A DNA stretch of 5,613 nucleotides from an uncultured Clostridia bacterium (lineage in GTDB: Bacteria; Bacillota_A; Clostridia; UMGS1840; HGM11507): the NCBI GenBank assembly GCA_934403665.1, contig CAKRUL010000107.1, forward strand, positions 1-5,613. The letters are read 5' to 3'. This document shows, piece after piece, positions 1 to 5,613 of the stretch. The notes under the pieces are model-generated. The model saw only the letters and a program-made list of their open reading frames with translations. It was not told the DNA's origin and ran no database searches. Made by a program: the position numbers and the translations under genes. Position 1 is the stretch's first letter, and the number at the start of each line of letters is the position of its first letter.

Positions 1-978
1 GGGCAAAAAGCGAAGCTTTTTTGCAATGTGTCGGCGTCGGGGAGAGCTTAAAGCAGAATCCATAACGTTCAGATAGTCCTGCACCGATTCCGTTCTCATG
101 AGTTTTTTCATCCACAGGCGTCCGTCCCGCTTTCGTATGATGCCGGAAAACATCAAACAAAGCTGATGCAATGCCATATTTTTCACTTCATATTGTAACA
201 GCTCATCCTTATCGGAAGCGATCTGCTGAAGGAAAAGACGAAACAGTCTCAGAATTTTTTCTGAATCCGCAGGGTTACGCATTTGTGAATAGCTGTCCGG
301 CGCATAGGTATAATGATAATAACAATCGGAAAGGCTAACCAGCTTGTTCAGATGATAAGCCGCTTCCAAATTAAACAGCAAATCCTCATAACAAACCTCC
401 CGATTGCTGTGAAACCGAATCCGGTACCGATCCAGAAAATCTGCACGATACAGCTTATTGCAACACTCATAAGAAAAGTCGCCGCTACTCACCCAATCCC
501 GAAAAAAGACGCCCCGTTCAACAACGGTAATCTCTTTGGACGGTTTATACCGTTTCTGAAACACACGTCCTTCCCTATCCACACGATTGAAACTGCATTG
601 CACGACCTCGGCATCGCTGTTCCGAGCATGCTCCAGCATCTTTTCATACATCCCGTGCTCAACAAAATCGTCTGCGTCTGCAAATCCGATGTATGCCCCC
701 TTTGCATGCTCCAAACCGATATTTCTTGCGAGTCCCTGTCCTTTGTTTTCAGTGCGAAATATACGAATGCGATGATCCTGAGACGCCAATTCCTCCGCTA
801 TCCGCGCGGTATCATCCACCGAGCCGTCATTTACCAAAAGAATTTCGATATTTGGATACGTTTGATTTTGTAGAGAAGCGATGCAGCGCGCCAAACTTTT
901 TTCACCATTAAAAACCGGGACCACAACACTGATCAAGGGATGCCTTGGCTGTATGAACGCCTTTTCTGTTTGCCGCAT
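1..978 (-). CDS. Family 2 glycosyltransferase, GT-A fold (3' end outside window)
   Basis: Likely transfers a sugar from a nucleotide-sugar donor to a growing surface glycan at the cytoplasmic face of the membrane. The frame is open for 326 codons from the ATG at 978 to the left edge, so the C-terminus is missing. Seen in the translation: the N-terminal strand SVVVPVFNGE (about residues 17-26), the nucleotide-binding NDGSVDDT (50-57), GQGLARNIGLEHAKG (80-94), and the metal-binding DxD in FADADDF (99-105). A later block CCNKLYRADFL (172-182) is followed by YEDLLFNLE (197-205), whose ED pair is typical of this GT2 subgroup. There is no obvious transmembrane segment in the visible part. The start is supported by AAGGGG seven bases upstream. 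It follows the EAL-fusion gene by 63 bases on the same strand, so it is probably co-transcribed. Family assignment is firm; donor, acceptor and linkage cannot be read from the sequence. Confidence 0.93.
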   Translation of the reverse strand, partial: MRQTEKAFIQPRHPLISVVVPVFNGEKSLARCIASLQNQTYPNIEILLVNDGSVDDTARIAEELASQDHRIRIFRTENKGQGLARNIGLEHAKGAYIGFADADDFVEHGMYEKMLEHARNSDAEVVQCSFNRVDREGRVFQKRYKPSKEITVVERGVFFRDWVSSGDFSYECCNKLYRADFLDRYRIRFHSNREVCYEDLLFNLEAAYHLNKLVSLSDCYYHYTYAPDSYSQMRNPADSEKILRLFRLFLQQIASDKDELLQYEVKNMALHQLCLMFSGIIRKRDGRLWMKKLMRTESVQDYLNVMDSALSSPRRRHIAKKLRFLP

Positions 979-1041
979 GAAAACACCCCTTCGTTTTGAT
1001 CTGTGCCGAATCCCGGCAATCTCCGCCCTGTCCGCTGATTC
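979..1041 (-). other. Short intergenic gap with two small inverted repeats, no clear promoter or terminator
   Basis: This is the longest gap in the window, between the EAL-fusion stop codon and the next glycosyltransferase. It holds a 5-bp inverted repeat TGCCG/CGGCA with a 5-base loop at 1004-1018, and the downstream arm of another repeat that overlaps the preceding stop. Neither is followed by a U-run in the direction of transcription, so a factor-independent terminator is not supported. I see no convincing -35/-10 pair. It is most simply an operon-internal spacer. Confidence 0.55.
984..991 (-). promoter_or_regulatory. Ribosome binding site of the left glycosyltransferase
   Basis: On the minus strand the sequence reads AAGGGGTG, and its AAGGGG core lies seven bases before the ATG at 978. 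This is a fair Shine-Dalgarno match and fixes the start. It is weaker than the AGGAGG site of the upstream EAL-fusion gene. Confidence 0.7.
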
Positions 1042-1049
1042 TTAATCAG
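1035..1049 (-). repeat. Perfect 6-bp inverted repeat spanning the EAL-fusion stop codon
   Basis: The minus strand reads CTGATT-AAG-AATCAG, a 6-bp perfect stem with a 3-base loop; the TAA stop (1044-1042) sits at the loop side of the first arm. The stem is AU-rich and short, and no U-run follows, so it is at best a weak RNA hairpin. It may be a chance palindrome. Confidence 0.35.
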
Positions 1050-3312
1050 ACTCTTTTTCCGCCGTTTGCGAAGAATGAATCTGTTCTTTCCGCATTTTCT
1101 CGGCATTGCGATACACGGCTGTAAAATCTTCGGCATCGACAGATTTCGCGAAGCCGTATCCCTGCAGATACTCTATTCCAAGCGCTTTTACCTTTTCTGC
1201 TGTCTCTGCACTTTCAATCCCCTCCGCGCATACTTTAATCTGCATGCCGCGAGCGATCTCCAGAATGCTGCGGATCATCCCCTGATTGCCTTCCGGATCA
1301 GCAATGCACTTCCGGTCAATCTTAATGAGATCCAACGGCAGAGTATGCAGAAGCTGAAGCGAACCGGCGAAATCTCCGAAATTGTCGATAGACACTTTGA
1401 CCCCCAAAGATTTCATCACCCGTAATTTCTGAGCAATGTCCTCCGAATTTTCCAGTTCTCCATAACCGGAAATTTCAATCATGATATTTTCAGGACATAC
1501 CTGCGTCTGATGTAAAATCTCACAGACACGGTTCACAAACGCGGGACCGGAAATCTGGTAAACAGAGAAATTCACACAGACTCCGAAATCCGAAGCGATT
1601 TCCTCGTTCCAGAGCACGCACTGCTCACATGCCTTTTGGAACACCCATTCTCCCAAAAGAATCATTACGCCGATTTTTTCAGCAATTTCAATAAACTCGT
1701 TTGGCTGTTTTGGTCCGAGTGCCCGATTCTCCCAGCGAAGCAAGGCTTCTGCGCCAACCCAGCGGCCGTCGCTGTCTGCAATCGGCTGAAAAAGCAACCG
1801 GAAGTTGGAAAAATTATTCTTCACATCTTCCACCAATGCTCTTGCAACAGCAAGTTCCTCCTCGGAAACTGCTTCTATCGCATTGTTGGTTCCCGGCTGC
1901 AGCTCCTGATAAGGAACCAGCTCCACAGACTCCTTTTCCATCTGCTTATACTTTTTGACCAGCTCGATGGTGATTGCCAAAAACAATCCCAGAAACAGTC
2001 CGAGAAGCAATCCGACCAGAACATATGTAGTGACCGGCACCTGCGCCGAAACGTCAACCGCCGACAGATAATTAATCTGCTGACCGCTTTTATAGTTATA
2101 ATAGTCAGAGACCGTCTCATTGACCAATTCTGTAAGTTCTTTCAGCTGAGACGCTATGTTTTGCAGCAAGACATCGGCTCTTTCCCGGATACTCTGTTTT
2201 TCCTGCGGCGAAACATCGTCGTTGCTGAAAAGATCAATAATGTTTTGATTGTACCGGATGTCCTCTTCATAAGAACGCGCCTCAACGCCGCTGTTGACAT
2301 ACTGCAACAAAATATCGTCATAGGTTGTCAGAAAATCTTTGATATTGTCCGTTCCGAGAATATCTCCCTGAAGAATATTGTTTCCTGCGGGATTGCTGCC
2401 GTTATATCCTGCGGCGCCGTTTCCGTTGCCATAAGCATGATTCTGCTTATATTCCCGATAGAACTGCAGCAGTTTCTGAAGCGCCAGATCCGACTCGCTC
2501 TGCTTTTTTTTCTGATTTAGCTGAAGCTCCTCAATTTTATACTGATACCGTTTGATTAACGTTTCTGTATTTTTCGAGATTTTTCCTTTTTTAATCATTG
2601 CCAGCAATTTGGTATATTCGATATCATTCAAAGAATGAAAACGCCCCTGCAAATCAGAAAATGTCAGACCGGTTGCCGAGGAACGAAAGCTCACGTTTTC
2701 TTTTGCATGGTCTCCCGTAAAGGTCATGCCCTGATCCATTTGATTTTTAAATAAATCGCATATTTCCATATAATCCAGAGTGGAATAATCAGTCGTGCTC
2801 AGAACATCCGGCAACGTTTTATTGCCGGAATACTTCGTGCGGAAAAAAGTTTCGTATTCCTGCATCAGATTATTAAGCACATAACTTCCGTGCGCATAGC
2901 CATAGCCGCCTTCATAACGGTAAGACACAATATACTCGCTCGGAAAATAATCATAATCCTCGCCCTTTTCTGTTTTTGCCTTTCTTTTTTCCTGTGTATC
3001 CTCATCGACAATCGGAGTAATCGTCAGTCGGTTTCGGATGGTCTCTGCATTCATATTCAAACGAACGGTTTGTATCACATTCTCAATCAGACTGGGAGAA
3101 GTGATCTCATAAACATCCAAAGGCGTGCCGGTCGGTGTCTTTCCTTCCTCAATACCGTCATAGGTATATTTGATGACAATAGAAGCCACATAACTCTGTG
3201 AACTGTCCGCATAAGAATATCCAACAATAGAGGTAAGAAGAGCCAAAACCACAATCAGCTTAAGATGTTTATAGATGTATTTAAAAATATCGACAATAGA
3301 AAGTTCAAACAT
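1042..3312 (-). CDS. Wzz-like membrane protein fused to a C-terminal EAL (c-di-GMP) domain
   Basis: A 756-residue protein that probably links cyclic di-GMP to polysaccharide chain-length control or export. Layout: a short cytoplasmic N-terminus; TM1 at about 17-35; a large extracytoplasmic region (about 36-425) with helical, coiled-coil-prone stretches (about 245-290 and 345-405) and a Gly/Asn-rich patch (291-311); TM2 at about 427-449 with a GxxxGxxxG zipper (G434, G438, G442), as in Wzz-type proteins; a linker; then an EAL domain (about 484-735). EAL residues kept: E522 and R526 in EALLRW, N581, E613, D643, K664 and D666 in KID, E697 in AEGIE, Q717 in QGY. Altered: DDFG is DNFG (N644), the following loop reads DFAGSL instead of TGYSSL, and ExTE is EISG. 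There is no GGDEF domain. The ATG has an ideal ribosome binding site, 12 bases after the stop of its paralogue. The EAL call is certain. The Wzz-like call rests on topology, TM2 and context, not on a full family match. Catalysis is doubtful. Confidence 0.9.
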   Translation of the reverse strand: MFELSIVDIFKYIYKHLKLIVVLALLTSIVGYSYADSSQSYVASIVIKYTYDGIEEGKTPTGTPLDVYEITSPSLIENVIQTVRLNMNAETIRNRLTITPIVDEDTQEKRKAKTEKGEDYDYFPSEYIVSYRYEGGYGYAHGSYVLNNLMQEYETFFRTKYSGNKTLPDVLSTTDYSTLDYMEICDLFKNQMDQGMTFTGDHAKENVSFRSSATGLTFSDLQGRFHSLNDIEYTKLLAMIKKGKISKNTETLIKRYQYKIEELQLNQKKKQSESDLALQKLLQFYREYKQNHAYGNGNGAAGYNGSNPAGNNILQGDILGTDNIKDFLTTYDDILLQYVNSGVEARSYEEDIRYNQNIIDLFSNDDVSPQEKQSIRERADVLLQNIASQLKELTELVNETVSDYYNYKSGQQINYLSAVDVSAQVPVTTYVLVGLLLGLFLGLFLAITIELVKKYKQMEKESVELVPYQELQPGTNNAIEAVSEEELAVARALVEDVKNNFSNFRLLFQPIADSDGRWVGAEALLRWENRALGPKQPNEFIEIAEKIGVMILLGEWVFQKACEQCVLWNEEIASDFGVCVNFSVYQISGPAFVNRVCEILHQTQVCPENIMIEISGYGELENSEDIAQKLRVMKSLGVKVSIDNFGDFAGSLQLLHTLPLDLIKIDRKCIADPEGNQGMIRSILEIARGMQIKVCAEGIESAETAEKVKALGIEYLQGYGFAKSVDAEDFTAVYRNAEKMRKEQIHSSQTAEKESD
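1108..1863 (-). other. EAL domain coding region with degenerate loop 6
   Basis: This segment encodes residues about 484-735 of the fusion, about 250 residues, a full-length EAL domain. The order of conserved blocks is intact: FQPI (508-511), EALLRW (522-527), FIEIAEKIG (540-548), VNFS (580-583), IEIS (612-615), DNFG (643-646), LIKIDRK (662-668), AEGIE (696-700), LQGYGFAK (716-723). Changes fall in the ExTE motif and in DDFG plus its following loop, which in studied EAL enzymes help with metal and substrate binding and dimer signalling. That pattern is common in receptor-type or low-activity EAL domains, but sequence alone cannot prove inactivity. Confidence 0.88.
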
Positions 3313-3319
3313 CTGCTCT

Positions 3320-3325
3320 CCTCCT
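3320..3325 (-). promoter_or_regulatory. Strong ribosome binding site overlapping the upstream stop codon
   Basis: The minus strand reads TAAGGAGG, where TAA (3327-3325) ends the 540-residue protein and AGGAGG (3325-3320) lies seven bases before the ATG of the EAL fusion. The overlap of stop and Shine-Dalgarno sequence suggests translational coupling of the two paralogues and hence linked production. Confidence 0.9.
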
Positions 3326-4947
3326 TACTGTTTGTTTTCCGGACGCCGTGAATCCTTCCACTGTTCCGAGGAGGACAAGCCGTCCAGTTTTGTTTCCAGT
3401 GCTTTCATTGCGTCATACAATTCCGCATCTTGCGGTATCTTTTTTTGTTTTTTCGGCAGTTTCTTCGGAATCTTGTTGCCGCGTTTCTCCCCGTTCGGTT
3501 TCGGCAAAGCCTCTTGCTTCGCTTTCTTCCTCAACGAAAGCCTGCCGGTCCGTGCTTTTTTCTCTGCTCCGGAACTTTCGCCGCTTTCCACTCCGTCATG
3601 ACCGATCCATTTCTGTTTCAGCCACAAAAGCAACGCATACAGCAATGCCAAAAGAAACCCTCCGGCTGCCGCGACCGAAACCTTAATCCAAAAGCCGATA
3701 TTCCAATATTTTTTGTCAATTGGTTTTGTTTTGATATAGTCGCTGTTCTTGGTGGTTAAATAATCCGCCACCGTCTGCTGTGCCAGTTGCTGTAAACTCA
3801 TTTGTTCTTTGGTAATCTCCTCGATCATGCTGTCGCTGACCGCAGAAATGCGCGCTGTTTCCTCTGGGGAAAGACTTGCCTTTTTATACGCTTCAATCCG
3901 GCGTCTTTTATCCTTAATCTCTTCCTGAAATGCGCTGGATTCCACACCGGCATCCAAAGATTGCTTGGTCACAAAATCATATCCCGTTTTCGGCTTCACC
4001 TGATACACTTCATCATTTTTGTCCACTCCGGTGATGACAATGCTCTCTTCAAACGTATGGTCATACTCCTCCATTGCCTTTCCTGCGATTTCAGCCTCCG
4101 CAGCCTTCTTGTTGACTTTCCGCTGCAGCTCCTCAATCTGCGCCTCATACACGCCGATCAGCGTCTCCTTATCTTTGGAAATCTTGCTGGCATATACATA
4201 AGATTTATAGGTATTTGCACGGATAGACAACAGATTTTCAAAACTGGAAATCAAATCGTGAAAGGATTTCCCGGTTACAGAAGAACGGAACGTAGCGTCC
4301 TCTGCCTTTTTGGACTGCAGATACTGCAAGTATAAATTGAGTCTGTTTTCAATGGAATCTGCAATCTCCGGATAGTCATACTGACTGTAATCCGGCTCTG
4401 CACTGATCTTTTCCAGCACATTGTTTTCCGTATGCTCCGCAAGAAAATATTGATAATAGGTGTCCTTTAACGCATTGAGAAGCTCCTTTGTCGTGTTTTC
4501 CGAAAAAAGATGTCGAAGATTCAGAAAAGGGAGATTTTTTGCGGTGGAAGCAGTAATCACATATTCGGTAGGAACATAGGAATAATTTTGTCCCTTTCTT
4601 CTCGCCTCTTGGATCTTTGCCTGCACAGGTGCAGAAAAATGCGCCCGAATAGAAAAGCATTTTCTAAGATCCTCTACCGTACGGTTGAGAAATTTCCCCT
4701 CCTGGTTTAACTTTTCCAAAGTCATCGTCAGCACTCTGTCTGAGAGCAAATCATAAATTTCAAACTTGCTCCCATCAGGGTACCGCCCTTTTTCCGCATC
4801 CGAATACACAAAGGACCAAACCTGCTGTTCCGTGAAATAACGGTTATAGGTTGTATAAAGCCCTGTAATGAATGCGAATACCGCCGCAAAGGCAACACAT
4901 CGTTTCCAATTGTTCAAAATGAATTTCATTATTTTCAAATCGCACAC
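3325..4947 (-). CDS. Wzz-like two-TM protein with basic cytoplasmic tail, paralogue of the EAL fusion
   Basis: A 540-residue membrane protein, probably a co-polymerase or export-scaffold component of the glycan system. Layout: TM1 at about 17-34; extracytoplasmic region about 35-415; TM2 at about 417-443; then a cytoplasmic tail of about 95 residues, in which 18 of residues 461-504 are Lys or Arg, ending in a small acidic/helical segment. Its ectodomain matches the EAL fusion in order: YPDGSKFEIYDL (56-67), YSYVPTEYVI (122-131), a 59-residue ungapped block containing FRSSVTGKSFHDL (220-232) with 26 identities by eye, LDAGVE (331-336), and LSPEE (359-363). No kinase, EAL or nucleotide-binding motif is visible. 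The start is uncertain: GTG at 4947 (used here, since ungapped alignment with the paralogue's N-terminus reaches it), TTG at 4938 (best spaced from GGGGGTG), or ATG at 4929. It lies 28 bases after a glycosyltransferase stop and 12 before the EAL fusion. The gene is certain; the function is inferred from topology and neighbours. Confidence 0.88.
   Translation of the reverse strand: MCDLKIMKFILNNWKRCVAFAAVFAFITGLYTTYNRYFTEQQVWSFVYSDAEKGRYPDGSKFEIYDLLSDRVLTMTLEKLNQEGKFLNRTVEDLRKCFSIRAHFSAPVQAKIQEARRKGQNYSYVPTEYVITASTAKNLPFLNLRHLFSENTTKELLNALKDTYYQYFLAEHTENNVLEKISAEPDYSQYDYPEIADSIENRLNLYLQYLQSKKAEDATFRSSVTGKSFHDLISSFENLLSIRANTYKSYVYASKISKDKETLIGVYEAQIEELQRKVNKKAAEAEIAGKAMEEYDHTFEESIVITGVDKNDEVYQVKPKTGYDFVTKQSLDAGVESSAFQEEIKDKRRRIEAYKKASLSPEETARISAVSDSMIEEITKEQMSLQQLAQQTVADYLTTKNSDYIKTKPIDKKYWNIGFWIKVSVAAAGGFLLALLYALLLWLKQKWIGHDGVESGESSGAEKKARTGRLSLRKKAKQEALPKPNGEKRGNKIPKKLPKKQKKIPQDAELYDAMKALETKLDGLSSSEQWKDSRRPENKQ
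3433..3567 (-). other. Region encoding a Lys/Arg-rich cytoplasmic tail
   Basis: Residues 461-505 of the 540-residue protein, just inside TM2, hold 18 Lys/Arg and only 3 acidic residues, with repeated basic clusters and prolines such as KIPKKLPKKQKK (492-503). It is predicted to be disordered. It could hold acidic phospholipid, RNA or an acidic partner protein. No known domain is recognised. Confidence 0.7.
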
Positions 4948-4951
4948 CCCC
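4945..4951 (-). promoter_or_regulatory. G-rich putative ribosome binding site (GGGGGTG) near an ambiguous start
   Basis: The minus strand reads GGGGGTG here. It is six bases before an in-frame TTG (4938) and overlaps the GTG at 4947. If it acts as the Shine-Dalgarno sequence, translation of the 540-residue protein would begin at the TTG; if GTG is the start, the site must lie further up, where only the weak AAGAG is seen. A similar GGGGTG precedes the left glycosyltransferase. Confidence 0.35.
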
Positions 4952-4975
4952 GAATTTCTCTTTTCAAACCGATTT

Positions 4976-5613
4976 CTAAATCACAAAAAACAGCAGATAA
5001 ATACAGAAAATCATCCGTCTTTGCATCATGCGGCAAACCAGCGAATTTTTAAAGCCAAGCTCTTTTCCGATGCTGCCCTCTATCTCCGCCAAAGCTCCCT
5101 GTAAGGTACGATCGCTCAAGATCTGTTTTAGCTGTTTCCAAGCAATTCGGAACGAATTTCCCTGCTTGATCGTTCCCCGGATACATTCCTTTGTCTCCAG
5201 GAACAGTCTCCGGTTCATGCCGTGGCGCACAGTAGCGATCTCATCAGCAGGATACGTTTCAAAAAAACGAAGCGTCTCGCGGTAAAGCCGCACTTTTTTG
5301 CAGAAAATATCCTGTTGAAAGCGTGTTGCAAGACTGCCCGATGAGGCCCTGTAATAATAATGATACAAACAAAGGTTTACCCATCCGCAGGTTTTCACAT
5401 GCGGAAAAAAGGATAAATGAAACAAAAGATCTTCCCCGATGTCTATGGTCTCGTCAAAGAAAAGCGAGTGTTTTTCAAGACATTCCCGACGAAACAGTTT
5501 TCCGCACACCGAGTGCGCAATTCCATATTCAAACCGCTTTGGAATCTGCCTTCTCAGTTCCTCTCCGGAAAGGAAACCGGTCTCTTGATCCAACGGATAA
5601 TTCTCTTCCAGAC
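4976..5613 (-). CDS. Family 2 glycosyltransferase, C-terminal part (5' end outside window)
   Basis: The frame is open from the right edge to the TAG at 4978-4976, giving 211 residues of the C-terminal half; no start is visible, and the N-terminal nucleotide-binding half with the DxD motif lies outside. Seen: CGKLFRRECLEKHSLFFDE (36-54 of the fragment), then IGEDLLFHL (58-66) and LYHYYYR (82-88). The NKLYRR-like block, the GED pair and the HYxxR block are the usual order in GT2 enzymes of capsule and exopolysaccharide loci. The left glycosyltransferase has the same blocks (NKLYRAD, YEDLLFNLE, YYHYTY), so the two belong to the same subgroup but are clearly divergent. The last residues (IFCIYLLFFVI) form a short hydrophobic tail that might touch the membrane. 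It is the first gene of the visible operon and ends 28 bases before the basic-tail membrane protein. Substrate cannot be deduced. Confidence 0.9.
   Translation of the reverse strand, partial: LEENYPLDQETGFLSGEELRRQIPKRFEYGIAHSVCGKLFRRECLEKHSLFFDETIDIGEDLLFHLSFFPHVKTCGWVNLCLYHYYYRASSGSLATRFQQDIFCKKVRLYRETLRFFETYPADEIATVRHGMNRRLFLETKECIRGTIKQGNSFRIAWKQLKQILSDRTLQGALAEIEGSIGKELGFKNSLVCRMMQRRMIFCIYLLFFVI

Noticed and set aside
313..873. Plus-strand open frame of 186 codons
   Set aside because: It lies opposite the left glycosyltransferase, whose GT2 motifs (NDGS, DADD, ED) are unmistakable on the minus strand; it is an antisense shadow.
1004..1018. Factor-independent terminator after the EAL fusion
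   Set aside because: The stem is only 5 bp and the minus strand continues CAGATCAAAACG with no U-run.
1863..1960. A GGDEF or tyrosine kinase module between TM2 and the EAL domain
   Set aside because: The linker (about residues 450-483) is too short, and no GGDEF, Walker A or tyrosine-rich cluster is present.
1636..2520. Long plus-strand open frame (294 codons) opposite the EAL-fusion gene
   Set aside because: It is fully antisense to a gene with clear domain homology, and its translation shows no domain or sensible composition.
3526..3543. RLSLR in the basic tail as a PilZ-type RxxxR c-di-GMP site
   Set aside because: The required downstream D/NxSxxG motif and a beta-barrel-like domain are absent; RxxxR alone is expected by chance in such a basic stretch.
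3802..4335. Plus-strand open frame of 177 codons
   Set aside because: Antisense to the conserved ectodomain of the basic-tail protein; no recognisable domain.

Overview
The window suggests a Gram-positive member of the Bacillota, most likely a Clostridia (Lachnospiraceae/Oscillospiraceae-like) bacterium. The clues are a strong AAGGAGG-type ribosome binding site, moderate GC content, tight one-direction gene packing, and an exopolysaccharide-type gene set. The taxonomy is an inference from style, not from a marker gene.

All four real genes lie on the minus strand and read from right to left. In order of transcription they are: (1) the C-terminal part of a family 2 glycosyltransferase (5613-4976, start outside the window); (2) a 540-residue two-transmembrane protein shaped like a Wzz/chain-length determinant, with a very basic cytoplasmic tail (4947-3325); (3) a 756-residue paralogue of it whose cytoplasmic tail is a complete EAL (cyclic di-GMP phosphodiesterase/receptor) domain (3312-1042); (4) a family 2 glycosyltransferase that runs off the left edge (978-1). 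The gaps are 28, 12 and 63 bases, with no visible promoter or terminator, so this looks like the middle of one polysaccharide operon.

The glycosyltransferases would build a surface or secreted glycan. The two Wzz-like proteins would form a membrane assembly that controls its polymerisation or export. The most interesting point is the Wzz-like/EAL fusion. In many bacteria the cytoplasmic partner of a Wzz-type protein is a tyrosine kinase; here an EAL domain occupies that place. The EAL domain keeps most metal- and substrate-binding residues, but its DDFG/loop 6 region and its ExTE motif are altered. That favours a c-di-GMP receptor, or a weak or regulated enzyme, over an ordinary phosphodiesterase. 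The two membrane proteins share a recognisable ectodomain signature (FRSSxTG), so they look like an ancient duplication in which one copy gained, or one lost, the signalling domain.

There is no sign of RNA genes, CRISPR arrays, insertion sequences or long repeats. Plus-strand open frames are antisense shadows of these genes.
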